A stretch of 64,000 bases of DNA from UBA9732 sp045116915 (GTDB lineage: Bacteria > Spirochaetota > Spirochaetia > Sphaerochaetales > Sphaerochaetaceae). Positions within the stretch are counted from its first letter, which is position 1. Each line of letters begins with the position of its first letter. Of the stretch, positions 46,289-55,423 are shown piece after piece. Both the position numbers and the translations under genes were made by a program. The notes beneath the pieces are model-generated. The model was given only the letters and a program-made list of their open reading frames with translations, had not been told where the DNA came from and ran no database searches. Where the stretch lies: contig JBGUMQ010000035.1 in the NCBI GenBank assembly GCA_045116915.1, positions 1-64,000 of the forward strand, written 5' to 3'.

Positions 46289-48730
46289 ATGATTGACGAA
46301 AGAAAGACAATGACAGAGCGTATGGCCCGTTCGGCCATGCTCAAATACAACACGCATAACACGAAATACAGCTACAAGTCCGCCATCATGCTGGAGGCTG
46401 TCTACAAGACCTCGCGCGTGCTTGATGACCAGGGCATGCTTGATTTCGTGAAGGGCTTCCTTGACTACTATGTCTCGGAAGACGGGTCCGTAAGGACATA
46501 TGAACTCGAAGAATACAGCATGGACCAGGTGAGGATGGGCAACATAATGCTCACATTCCTTTCCCTCACCGGTCAGGATAAATATAAAAAAGCCACGGAT
46601 ATGTTCTTCCGCCAGCTTCAGGGCCAGCCCAGGACACCGTCCGGCGGATACTGGCACAAGAAGCGCTACGAGAACCAGATGTGGCTGGACGGCCTTTTCA
46701 TGCAGGGTCCGTTCAATGTCGCATACAGCATGGCATTCGGGGATCCTGAAAAGACCCTGGAGGATGTGGTCTCGCAGTTCGAGCTGGTCTATGCGAAGAC
46801 ATACGACCCCGCCACCGGACTGCTGAGGCATGCCTGGGACGAGTCCCGGAAGATGCCGTGGTGCGACCCGGTGACGGGACAGTCTGCTGAAGTCTGGTCC
46901 AGGGCCATGGGGTGGTATGTCTGGGCCATAGCGGACCTGCTCGAGGACATCCCGGCCACCGCTGCATTCGAACCTTTCCGCGCAAGGCTGCTTGCCCTCG
47001 GCAGGAAGATAGCTCCGGTCCTTCTGAAGTACCAGGATGCGGAAAGCGGGATGTGGTATCAGGTGATGGACAAGGGAGGGCAGGGCAGGAACTACCTGGA
47101 GACCTCATCGACCTCCATGTTCGTCTACTTCTTCGCGAAGATGCACCGCCTGGGCTTCCTGGACGGATCGTATCTCGAGGCCGCCAGGCGCGCATTCGAC
47201 GGGATGTGCGACCGTTTCGTGACGGTCGACGACTACGGCGAGGTGTACCTCCACAACGTCTGCAGGAGCGCCGGTCTTGGAAGGGCGGAGGATACAAACC
47301 CCTACAGACCCGGTGATTTCAAGTACTACACCGAGACCGAGAAGCGCATCACCGACAATCTCCACGGGGTGGCTCCGTTCATCCACGCGGCGATAGAGCT
47401 CGAGTTCCCCGCACAGATGAACAGGGGAAGATATGTACTCGGAAAAGGTGAGGATATCGGAAAGGCTCTTGAAGAGCATGCATACAAGGATGCCGTCGTC
47501 ATTCCGAAGGGATCGTACCGCTGCGGACCTGTAAGCATCCCGGCACATACGCATCTGATATTCGAGGAAGGCGCCGTTCTGGATTTCACCGACGATTTCG
47601 ACGCCTATCCCCCGGTCTGGACACGCTGGGAAGGCGTGTACTGCTGGGCAATGCATCCGTGTTTCCTGATCAAGGACGCCACAGATGTCGTGATCGAAGG
47701 ACCGGGAGTCCTCGACGGCCACGGTGAGAAGTGGTGGAACCACATCATGGAGTGGAAGACGGGAGGAAGGCCTGTCGGTCCGGTGCTGGACTGCGAGAAG
47801 AGGCTTGCGGAACTCAACAAAGGCTTCAGGTCCGAGCCGGAGGGTGGTGGCGGAAGGCCCTGCCAGTTCCTCAGACCCGCGTTGCTCCAGATACTCAATT
47901 CGGACAATGTAAGGGTCCAGGGCCTCAAGCTGGTCAGAAGCCCGTTCTGGACGGTCCATCCCATCTGCACTACGAACCTGGCACTCAGGAACATCGTCAT
48001 AGACAACCCGTATGATTCTCCCAACACGGACGGCATAGACATCGAGTCCTGCGTGAACGTCGAGGTCAGAGGTTGCGATGTGAACGTCGGTGATGACGGA
48101 ATAGCCGTGAAATGCGGAAGCGGTAAGGAAATGATGGACTTCCAGCGCTCCGAGGACATCGTTGTGGAGGACTGCACCGTCAGAGGTGCCCACGGCGGAT
48201 TCGTCATAGGCAGCGAGACCGCCAGCGGTGTCAAGTGGGCGGTCGTGCGCAACTGCCGCTTCATCGGAACCGACAGGGGCATCAGGATCAAGACCAGGAG
48301 GAAGCGCGGCGGCGTGATGTGCGACATCGAGGCCACGGACATCTACATGGAGAATGTGATCTGCCCCGTTTCAATCAACATGTTCTACCACTGCGGAAGC
48401 GACGAGCCGGGTCTCTACTCGCTCGAGAAGCAGCCTGTCACTGAGGACACACCGAGGATCGCCAATGTGAAGATAGAGAGGATAAAGGCCGTGGGATGCA
48501 GGAGCATGGCGGCTTTCCTTGCAGGTCTTCCGGAGGCTCCTCTGAAGAACATCGTGATCAGGGACAGCAGCTTCAACGTCTCGGACAAGGTCGAGCCGGG
48601 TCTCGAGGTCGAGATGTGCAGCGGTCTTCCCGAATCCGACTACAGGGGAATCAGGGTCATCAACTCGGAGGCGGTCTTCGAGAACGTTGAAGTCAACGTC
48701 GAGCCTCCCGTTCTGTTCGAGAAGGTTTGA
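46289..48730 (+). CDS. Fusion glycosidase: GH105 unsaturated uronyl hydrolase plus GH28 polygalacturonase
   Basis: 813 residues, no signal peptide, so cytoplasmic. Residues 1 to ~380 are GH105 (YteR/YesR-like, an alpha6/alpha6 barrel): YENQMWLDGLFM with the catalytic Asp, LLRHAWDESR, SAEVWSRAMGWYVWAIADLL, NYLETSSTSMFVYF. Residues ~390-813 are a GH28 beta-helix: IEGPGVLDGHGEKWWNHI, SPFWTVHPICTTNL, SPNTDGIDIESC, VGDDGIAVKCGSG, AHGGFVIGSE and RGIRIKTRRKRGG (the NTD, DD, GHG and RIK motifs). It would strip the unsaturated end of imported pectin fragments and hydrolyse galacturonosyl bonds. The start is unsure: ATG 46289 or 46310, neither with a good ribosome site. Confidence 0.9.
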   Translation: MIDERKTMTERMARSAMLKYNTHNTKYSYKSAIMLEAVYKTSRVLDDQGMLDFVKGFLDYYVSEDGSVRTYELEEYSMDQVRMGNIMLTFLSLTGQDKYKKATDMFFRQLQGQPRTPSGGYWHKKRYENQMWLDGLFMQGPFNVAYSMAFGDPEKTLEDVVSQFELVYAKTYDPATGLLRHAWDESRKMPWCDPVTGQSAEVWSRAMGWYVWAIADLLEDIPATAAFEPFRARLLALGRKIAPVLLKYQDAESGMWYQVMDKGGQGRNYLETSSTSMFVYFFAKMHRLGFLDGSYLEAARRAFDGMCDRFVTVDDYGEVYLHNVCRSAGLGRAEDTNPYRPGDFKYYTETEKRITDNLHGVAPFIHAAIELEFPAQMNRGRYVLGKGEDIGKALEEHAYKDAVVIPKGSYRCGPVSIPAHTHLIFEEGAVLDFTDDFDAYPPVWTRWEGVYCWAMHPCFLIKDATDVVIEGPGVLDGHGEKWWNHIMEWKTGGRPVGPVLDCEKRLAELNKGFRSEPEGGGGRPCQFLRPALLQILNSDNVRVQGLKLVRSPFWTVHPICTTNLALRNIVIDNPYDSPNTDGIDIESCVNVEVRGCDVNVGDDGIAVKCGSGKEMMDFQRSEDIVVEDCTVRGAHGGFVIGSETASGVKWAVVRNCRFIGTDRGIRIKTRRKRGGVMCDIEATDIYMENVICPVSINMFYHCGSDEPGLYSLEKQPVTEDTPRIANVKIERIKAVGCRSMAAFLAGLPEAPLKNIVIRDSSFNVSDKVEPGLEVEMCSGLPESDYRGIRVINSEAVFENVEVNVEPPVLFEKV

Positions 48731-48739
48731 GGAGGGTTC

Positions 48740-49636
48740 ATGGACACTTCATTCATCAAAGGTATAATCCCGCCGATCGCGGTTCCGCTCAGGGACGACG
48801 AGAGATTCGATGAGGAAAGACTCCGCCGTCACGTGGACTTCGTCATCGACGGAGGTGTGAGCGCCATACTGGCCTTCGGCTCCAACGGCGAGTTCTACAT
48901 GCAGGAAGAGGATGAGATGAAGGATATCCTCGACGTGATGATGGACCAGGTTGCCGGTCGTGTTCCCGTTTTCATGGGAATCGGCGCAATCAGGACATCG
49001 AAATGCGTCAGGCTTGCGCGGATGGGAGTGGAGCACGGGGCAAAGGCCGTCTCGATCCTCCAGCCCATGTTCCTCAAGCCCACGGAGGATGAGCTGTACA
49101 CCCATTTCAGGACAATTGCCGAAAGCGTGTCCGATGTTCCCGTCCTTCTCTACAACAATCCCGGAAGGACCGGCTACGGCATTCCCCAGACCGTTGTGGA
49201 GAGACTTGCCCACGAGGTGGACAACCTTGTCGGGATGAAGGACAGCAGCGGCGACATCACGCAGACGGAGGAGTTCATCAGGCGCAATGCCGACGTGGGT
49301 TTCAAGGTCATGTGCGGGAAGGACACGCTGATCTACGCCGGACTCTGCGTGGGAGCCGTGGGAGCCGTGTGCTGCATGGCGAACTTCGTCCCGAAGATGG
49401 TGTGCTCGATATACGACAGATTCGTCGCAGGGGACATGAAGGGCTCCCTGGAGGGACAGTTCGCCCTGAATCCGATCAGGCTTCAGATGGACAGGTCCAG
49501 TTTCCCGGTGGCCACGAAGGACTACGCGAATCTTCTTGGTCTGGAGCTCGGAGCCCCGTATCTTCCCACGAAGAACTCGACTCCGGAACAGCTTGAAGGT
49601 CTTAGGGAGCAGCTCGTAAAAGCGGGTCTGCTCTGA
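48740..49636 (+). CDS. DapA-family class I lyase, likely for a keto-deoxy sugar acid
   Basis: 298 residues. The DHDPS/NAL fold: FGSNGEFYMQEEDE (T/S-G-E loop), Tyr in LLYNNPGRTGYG and Schiff-base Lys in NLVGMKDSSGD. True DapA is unlikely, as the gene sits among uronate genes directly before a GarR-like reductase and garD. In that pathway 5-dehydro-4-deoxy-D-glucarate is split to pyruvate and tartronate semialdehyde, or dehydrated/decarboxylated by KdgD, a DapA relative. The presence of a GarR-like enzyme favours the aldolase role; this is inference. GGAGG precedes the ATG. Confidence 0.8.
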   Translation: MDTSFIKGIIPPIAVPLRDDERFDEERLRRHVDFVIDGGVSAILAFGSNGEFYMQEEDEMKDILDVMMDQVAGRVPVFMGIGAIRTSKCVRLARMGVEHGAKAVSILQPMFLKPTEDELYTHFRTIAESVSDVPVLLYNNPGRTGYGIPQTVVERLAHEVDNLVGMKDSSGDITQTEEFIRRNADVGFKVMCGKDTLIYAGLCVGAVGAVCCMANFVPKMVCSIYDRFVAGDMKGSLEGQFALNPIRLQMDRSSFPVATKDYANLLGLELGAPYLPTKNSTPEQLEGLREQLVKAGLL

Positions 49637-49667
49637 TTGTATTGATTTTCATTTGAGAGGTGATCAT

Positions 49668-50552
49668 ATGAAGGTAGGTTTCATCGGACTGGGCATCATG
49701 GGAAAGCCCATGTGCAAGAACATCATAAAGGCCGGACACGAGGTCTCGTTCTACTCGAGACATTCCGATGTCACGGCTGAACTCGAGGCTCTGGGAGCAA
49801 AGGGCAAGGCAAGCGCCGCCGAAGTCGCTGCAGACAGCGAAGTCGTCATCACCATGGTCCCGAACAGCCCGCAGGTACGCGAGGTCGCGCTCGGAAAGGG
49901 CGGAATCACCGAGGGTGCGAAGAAGGGCCTTGTAGTCATAGACATGAGCTCGATCGACCCGGTCGAGACACAGAGCATCGGCGCAGAGCTTGCAAAGCAC
50001 GGGATCGAGATGATAGATGCTCCCGTTTCCGGCGGTGAGCCGAAGGCAATCGACGGAACCCTTTCCGTTATGGCCGGCGGCAAGGAAGAGCTGATCGAGA
50101 AGTACAGACCGCTTCTCAGCACAATGGCGGCATCGGTGGTCCGTTGCGGCGATCTTGGCGCAGGAAATGTGGCCAAGCTCGCGAACCAGATTGTCGTTGC
50201 ATGCAACATCGCTGCAATGAGCGAGGCTTTGGCTTTCTCGAAGAAGATGGGTGCGGACCCGTCGCTGATCTATCAGGCCATCAGGGGAGGACTGGCAGGT
50301 TCGACGGTTCTGGATGCCAAGGCGCCGATGGTCCTTTCAAGGAACTTCAAGCCGGGCTTCAGGATCGAGCTCCACATCAAGGACCTGACCAATGCGCTGA
50401 ACGCCGCCCACGCCGTCAACGGCTATGTCCCCCTCACGGGCCAGGTCATGGAGATGATGCAGGCCCTGAAGGCCGACGGTTGCGGCAAGGACGACCACAG
50501 CGCCCTTGCGAAGTTCTACGAGAAGATATCGAACGTGACCATACAGAAATGA
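49668..50552 (+). CDS. garR: Tartronate semialdehyde reductase-like 3-hydroxyacid dehydrogenase
   Basis: 294 residues from ATG 49668 (GAGGTGAT upstream). MKVGFIGLGIMGKPMCKNII is the Rossmann start and dehydrogenase signature. Substrate motif IDAPVSGGEPKAIDGTLSVM, catalytic Lys in GAGNVAKLANQIVVACNIAA, and C-terminal KDDHSALAKFYEK. The beta-hydroxyacid dehydrogenase family includes GarR, GlxR and HIBADH; GarR is favoured by the adjacent garD and lyase genes. It would reduce tartronate semialdehyde to D-glycerate. Confidence 0.82.
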   Translation: MKVGFIGLGIMGKPMCKNIIKAGHEVSFYSRHSDVTAELEALGAKGKASAAEVAADSEVVITMVPNSPQVREVALGKGGITEGAKKGLVVIDMSSIDPVETQSIGAELAKHGIEMIDAPVSGGEPKAIDGTLSVMAGGKEELIEKYRPLLSTMAASVVRCGDLGAGNVAKLANQIVVACNIAAMSEALAFSKKMGADPSLIYQAIRGGLAGSTVLDAKAPMVLSRNFKPGFRIELHIKDLTNALNAAHAVNGYVPLTGQVMEMMQALKADGCGKDDHSALAKFYEKISNVTIQK

Positions 50553-50562
50553 GAGAGACACA

Positions 50563-52071
50563 ATGAAAGTCGTCAGGATTTCGGAACTGGACAACGTTGC
50601 CGTTGTGACGGCACCCGCGGCGAAGGGAGAACCTGCCGAGGGCTTCGGGATCAGCGCGCTCTGCGACATCCCCCAGGGACACAAGATCGCCCTGAGGAGG
50701 ATCGAGAAGGGTGAACCTGTCATCCGCTACGGCGTTGTCCTTGGCTATATGACGGAGACCGTCGAGGCCGGAGGCTGGATCAACGAGTTCAATCTGACAT
50801 TGCCGCCGTCACCGGCGGTCGAGGACCTCATTCCCGGCGGAAAGGGCACGGTCATGACTGACCTCCCCGAGCGCCGGACGTGGATGGGATACGACAACGG
50901 TCCGGATCTTCCTCCGGGAAGCCGCAACATACTGGGGATAATCACATCAGTACAGTGCGTGGCGGGTGTGGTCAGGAACGCCGTCGACAGGATCAGGTGT
51001 GAGATACTTCCCCAGTATCCGAACGTGGACGGCGTCGCCGCCGTGGTCCATCCGTACGGATGCGGTGTGGCCATCAAGGCCGACGATGCGGATATACCGA
51101 TCAGAAGCGTACGCAACATCGCCCACCATCCGAATTTCGGCGGCCAGATACTGGCAGTCGGGCTGGGGTGCGAGAAACTGACCATGGACATGATACTGGA
51201 GCCGGAGGAGATCACTCCGGAAAACGTCATCATGCTCCAGGAATGCCAGGGCTACGAAGCCATGATCGATGCCATCTGTTCGGCCGCAAGGAGGAAACTC
51301 GAGGTCCTGAACAGGCGCAGAAGGGTCCTTCTTCCGGTCTCCCGACTCAGGATCGGTGCCCAGTGCGGAGGATCCGATGCATTCAGTGGAGTGTCCGCAA
51401 ACCCGACCATAGGCTACGCTTTCGATATGTTCGCGGCTCTTGGGGCCACCGTTCTGTTCTCAGAGGTCACAGAGGTCCGCGACGGAGTGCACCTCCTGGC
51501 CGAACGGTGTTCCGACAGCGGGACAGTGGAAAGGCTCAAGAAGGAGATATCCTGGTACGACAGGTATCTGGAGAGGAGCCACGTGGACAGAAGCGCCAAT
51601 CCGGCCCCCGGCAACAAGAAGGGCGGCCTGAGCAACATAGTGGAGAAGGCCATGGGCTCGATCGCCAAGAGCGGCCATTCACCCATCAACGGGGTCATCG
51701 GCCCCGGAGAGATTCCGACTTGCAACGGGATGGTCTTTGCGGCCACACCGGCATCGGACATCGTCTGCGGACCGAGCCAGCTGGCATCGGGAATCGTGCT
51801 TCAGCTTTTCAGCACCGGACGCGGAACGCCCTACGGGCTCCAGGAAATCCCGGTGTTCAAGATCTGCACCCAGCATTCGATGAAACAGAAGTGGCCCGAC
51901 CTGTTCGATCTCGATGCAGGTCCGGTCGTCACAGGAGAGAAAACGATCGCGGAACTCGGTCATGAGCTCTACGGAAGGATCCTCGATGTTCTTGAAGGCG
52001 AGAAGACCTGTGCGGAGAAGTACGGGCTCTACAACGACTTCATAGTCTTCAATCCGGCACCGATCACGTGA
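50563..52071 (+). CDS. garD: Galactarate dehydratase (UxaA/GarD family)
   Basis: 502 residues. N-terminal SAF domain (IPQGHKIAL-like PQGHKIALRRIEKGEPVIRY), then the large dehydratase domain: LGIITSVQCVAGVVRNAVDR, LPQYPNVDGVAAVVHPYGCG, AQCGGSDAFSGVSANPTIGY, VLFSEVTEVRDGVHLLAERC, DRSANPAPGNKKGGLSNIVE and FSTGRGTPYGLQEIPVFKIC. These segments resemble GarD as I remember it more closely than altronate dehydratase UxaA. It would dehydrate galactarate to 5-dehydro-4-deoxy-D-glucarate with Fe2+. Altronate as alternative substrate cannot be excluded. Confidence 0.85.
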   Translation: MKVVRISELDNVAVVTAPAAKGEPAEGFGISALCDIPQGHKIALRRIEKGEPVIRYGVVLGYMTETVEAGGWINEFNLTLPPSPAVEDLIPGGKGTVMTDLPERRTWMGYDNGPDLPPGSRNILGIITSVQCVAGVVRNAVDRIRCEILPQYPNVDGVAAVVHPYGCGVAIKADDADIPIRSVRNIAHHPNFGGQILAVGLGCEKLTMDMILEPEEITPENVIMLQECQGYEAMIDAICSAARRKLEVLNRRRRVLLPVSRLRIGAQCGGSDAFSGVSANPTIGYAFDMFAALGATVLFSEVTEVRDGVHLLAERCSDSGTVERLKKEISWYDRYLERSHVDRSANPAPGNKKGGLSNIVEKAMGSIAKSGHSPINGVIGPGEIPTCNGMVFAATPASDIVCGPSQLASGIVLQLFSTGRGTPYGLQEIPVFKICTQHSMKQKWPDLFDLDAGPVVTGEKTIAELGHELYGRILDVLEGEKTCAEKYGLYNDFIVFNPAPIT

Positions 52072-52090
52072 TTCTTACTTGGAGGGACAT

Positions 52091-53377
52091 ATGGGAATCA
52101 GAAGATACGCGCAGGTAGGCACGGGCGGAAGGGCCCGCATGTATTATGAGGCTGTGGCTTCCAGATACCGTGACATCGCACAGATGGTCGGTTTCTGCGA
52201 CCAGAGCCGGACAAGGATGGACTACGCGAACGGCAGGCTGGAAGAGCTCGGAGCCGGCAAGGTCCCGACCTATCTTCCCCATGAGTTCGAGAAGATGATC
52301 GCAGAGACCCATCCGGACATCGTGATCGTCACATCCGTGGACCGCACGCACGACGACTACATCTGCCGTGCCATGGAGGCCGGATGCGATGTCATAACGG
52401 AAAAGCCCCTGACGATCGACGAGAGGAAAGCCCAGCGCATAATCGATACTCAGAAGAAGACGGGCCGCCACATACGTGTGACGTTCAACTACCGCTATGC
52501 CCCGTACCACACGAAGGTCCGCGAGCTGATCCGCGACGGAGCGATCGGGACTCCCACCTCCGTACATTTCGAGTGGCTTCTGAACACGCAGCACGGTGCC
52601 GACTACTACAGGCGCTGGCACCGCAACAAGTACAACAGCGGAGGCCTTCTGGTCCACAAGGCGACGCACCATTTCGACCTGGTGAATTTCTGGCTCGGAA
52701 CGGAGCCCGAGACGGTCTTCGGATTCGGAGCCCTGGACTTCTACGGAAGGGCGGCTGCCGAGCGGCGTGGGGTGGAGAAGTTCTACTACCGCTGCCATGG
52801 AAGCGAGGAAGCGAAGGGCGACCCGTTCGCGATCGACCTCGAGTCCAATCCGACCCTCAAGGCGCTCTATCTCGATGCCGAGGCTGACAGCGGATACATC
52901 CGCGACAGAAGCGTATTCTCGGATGACATAAGCATCGAGGACACGATGAACCTGGTCGTGCGTTACAAGAACGGTGCCCAGATGTCGTATTCGCTCACGT
53001 CCTACATGCCTTGGGAGGGCTTCAACGTCTCGTTCAACGGTACTGCCGGAAGAATCGAGTACCAGAGTGTGGAGAAACCCTACATCAACGCCGGCGGAGA
53101 GAAAAAGGACGAGGGTGCCACCAAGTTCAGCAGAATCCGCGTTTGTCCGATGTTCGCCGAACCCTATGAGGTTCCGGTGAAGACGGGCGAGGGCGGCCAC
53201 GGCGGCGGAGACCCGGTAATGCTTGACGACATCTTCCTTGAGAACCCGCCCTACGACGAGTTCCACAGGGCCGCTGACTTCCATGACGGAGTGAAGTCGA
53301 TCCTCACAGGAATTGCCGCGAACAAGAGCATTGCTTCCGGAATGCCGGTACAGATTGACAGTCTGATCCGCTGGTAG
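52091..53377 (+). CDS. Gfo/Idh/MocA-family oxidoreductase
   Basis: 428 residues from ATG 52091 (GGAGG 7 nt upstream). N-terminal NAD(P)-binding fold (RYAQVGTGGRARMYYEAVAS), GCDVITEKPLTIDERKAQRI with the EKP motif, then the C-terminal alpha/beta substrate domain (HFEWLLNTQHGADYYRRWHR, LLVHKATHHFDLVNFWLG, where K and H would be catalytic). A cytoplasmic enzyme that oxidises or reduces a sugar or sugar acid. Beside garD it could make the aldarate or process a rhamnogalacturonan sugar, but substrate cannot be read from sequence. Confidence 0.8.
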   Translation: MGIRRYAQVGTGGRARMYYEAVASRYRDIAQMVGFCDQSRTRMDYANGRLEELGAGKVPTYLPHEFEKMIAETHPDIVIVTSVDRTHDDYICRAMEAGCDVITEKPLTIDERKAQRIIDTQKKTGRHIRVTFNYRYAPYHTKVRELIRDGAIGTPTSVHFEWLLNTQHGADYYRRWHRNKYNSGGLLVHKATHHFDLVNFWLGTEPETVFGFGALDFYGRAAAERRGVEKFYYRCHGSEEAKGDPFAIDLESNPTLKALYLDAEADSGYIRDRSVFSDDISIEDTMNLVVRYKNGAQMSYSLTSYMPWEGFNVSFNGTAGRIEYQSVEKPYINAGGEKKDEGATKFSRIRVCPMFAEPYEVPVKTGEGGHGGGDPVMLDDIFLENPPYDEFHRAADFHDGVKSILTGIAANKSIASGMPVQIDSLIRW

Positions 53378-53392
53378 GGGCCGGAAAACGAT

Positions 53393-55387
53393 ATGAGAGT
53401 ATTCGAAGAGGATTTTACATCATTCCCGCTCGGGGCCTTCCCCTTTGACGCTGAGCACAGCGCCATGGGGGAATACCATTATTCCCCGAACCCGGGATAC
53501 TGCGGACAGTGGTTCGACCCGATAGCCGACTGGTCTTTCAGGGGACCTTCCTGGCTTGTGTCGTGCGCCGACATGGACGGAGGACGCTGCATGGAGCAGA
53601 TGCGCCTCACCGATCCGGCCCCGCGCAAGGCGGTTCCCTGTCTTCGTGCAGGTGACATCAACTGGGAGGATTATACCGTAACTGTCCGTGCAAGGGTCAT
53701 GATCAGTGCCTGTTTCTCAGGCATCCTGTTCAGATACCAGACCAGCATGATGCATTACGGATTCTTCCTCGTGCCCGGCGGCGTGGAGCTGCACAGGGTG
53801 GACAAGCTGGAAAGGACTGTGCTGGCGCATGCGGATGTCTCCTGGGATCCCGATGGATACTGCACATTGTCCGTCAGTGTCGAGGGGGACCTCATCAGGT
53901 GTTTCCTGAACGGTGAGCAGGTCCTTGAGTGCCGTGATGAACGGTATTCCTCAGGTTGCATTGCGCTGTGCGCCTGCAGGCCCGCGCGTTACAGGGATGT
54001 GGTCGTGGAGATGACGGAGGAGCAGGCTGCTTTGCATTCCCGCAAGAGCGCGCAGATGGAGAAGCAGGAAGCGGAAGCCCGTTCCCGCCATTGTCCTGCA
54101 AAACTGTGGAAATCATTTGATCTCAGGGATTTCGGTGCTGCGAGGCAGATCCGTTTCGGACATCTGACAGGGACGGACGAATGGTTCTTCGTCATGTGCC
54201 AGAACCAGCGCAAGGTCTACAAGGACCGCTATCCGGTCATCTCCTGCATGACGGCGGTGAGCGTGGACACAGGGGAAATCCTGTGGCAGATCGGTGAGGC
54301 CTGCGACAGCGCGGAAGTGGAGAAACTCACCACAGACCTTCCGTTCCAGATATACGACATTGACGGCGACGGGTTTGACGAGGTCATCACATCCTGGGAT
54401 TTCCGTCTGCTGATACTGGACGGACGTACGGGAAAGGTCAGAAAGAGTATCCCGACTCCTCTCAATGAGGCTCCGGAAGAGACCGTGACCGGACTGGAGT
54501 TCGGTAAATACGCCTTCAACAGGCTGAACGTGGATGCAATCCGCATCGTCAACGTGTCGGGAAAGGATAGGCCGTCGGAGATTCTGATCAAGGACCGCTA
54601 TTCCAGACTATGGATATACGACAGTGACCTGAACCTCGAGTGGGAGTTCTCCAAGTACAATACCGGCCATTTCCCGTTCGCATACGACTTCAACGGGGAC
54701 GGCCGGGACGAGATATTCTCCTGCTACAACATGGTGGACAGCAATGGGAAGCTGATGTGGTCGCTCCCGATCGATACCGACCATACCGATGAGATAATCG
54801 TGGGGACCTTCGGCCCCGGCCAGGAGGAGAGGATCGCCATGGTTTCCGGCTGGGAAGGCTTCATGATCGTCTCCACCGACGGGAGGATCATCGTCAGGGA
54901 CATAAACGGACACGGACAGAGGATAAGCAGCGCGAACTACTGCCCCGGACGTGACGGCTATGAGATAGCCACGACGACATACTGGGGCAACAACGGCATC
55001 GTGTATCTGCACGACTGCAACGGGAAGGAGATATGGCACCGCGAGATGCTCTCCAACGGCAACATGATCGCGCCCCTCAACTGGGACGGCGACGGTACGG
55101 AGCTGATCTGGATGAGTGCCCGTGAGGGAGCCTTCGACGGGGACGGCAACAGGGTCCTGGTCCTTCCGGATGACGGACATCCCGAAATGTGCAGCGAGAT
55201 CATCGACCTGACAGGGGATGCGCGTGACGAGATAGTGGTATGGGACAGGCACAGGCTGTCCATATACACGCAGGACGGAGAGGCGCCTGCCGATGGAAGA
55301 GGCGAGTACAGACCTGTGAAGTACCCGCATTACAACGGTTCGAACTACCGCGGGGAGTATTCGTTCTCCCGGTGGGTGAAGGATTGA
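53393..55387 (+). CDS. Cytoplasmic beta-propeller (FG-GAP-like) protein with LamG-like N-terminus
   Basis: 664 residues with no signal peptide. Residues 1-200 look like a concanavalin-type beta-sandwich (DINWEDYTVTVRARVMISAC, YCTLSVSVEGDLIRCFLNGE). Residues ~250-664 carry repeated acidic loops: YDIDGDGFDEV, YDFNGDGRDEIF, WDGDGTELIW, FDGDGNRVLV and LTGDARDEIVVWD, the DxDGDG calcium loops of FG-GAP/VCBS propellers. Rhamnogalacturonan lyases of family PL11 have similar propellers, which would fit this pectin locus, but they are normally exported and I cannot identify catalytic residues. Function unassigned; it lies between an oxidoreductase and kdgK in the operon. Confidence 0.6.
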   Translation: MRVFEEDFTSFPLGAFPFDAEHSAMGEYHYSPNPGYCGQWFDPIADWSFRGPSWLVSCADMDGGRCMEQMRLTDPAPRKAVPCLRAGDINWEDYTVTVRARVMISACFSGILFRYQTSMMHYGFFLVPGGVELHRVDKLERTVLAHADVSWDPDGYCTLSVSVEGDLIRCFLNGEQVLECRDERYSSGCIALCACRPARYRDVVVEMTEEQAALHSRKSAQMEKQEAEARSRHCPAKLWKSFDLRDFGAARQIRFGHLTGTDEWFFVMCQNQRKVYKDRYPVISCMTAVSVDTGEILWQIGEACDSAEVEKLTTDLPFQIYDIDGDGFDEVITSWDFRLLILDGRTGKVRKSIPTPLNEAPEETVTGLEFGKYAFNRLNVDAIRIVNVSGKDRPSEILIKDRYSRLWIYDSDLNLEWEFSKYNTGHFPFAYDFNGDGRDEIFSCYNMVDSNGKLMWSLPIDTDHTDEIIVGTFGPGQEERIAMVSGWEGFMIVSTDGRIIVRDINGHGQRISSANYCPGRDGYEIATTTYWGNNGIVYLHDCNGKEIWHREMLSNGNMIAPLNWDGDGTELIWMSAREGAFDGDGNRVLVLPDDGHPEMCSEIIDLTGDARDEIVVWDRHRLSIYTQDGEAPADGRGEYRPVKYPHYNGSNYRGEYSFSRWVKD

Positions 55388-55423
55388 ACACATGGTTGGG
55401 AAAAACGGCAAAGGAGGATTTCA

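Noticed and set aside
48740..49636. Dihydrodipicolinate synthase (lysine pathway)
   Set aside because: The fold is the same, but the neighbours are garR- and garD-like genes and no lysine genes are present.
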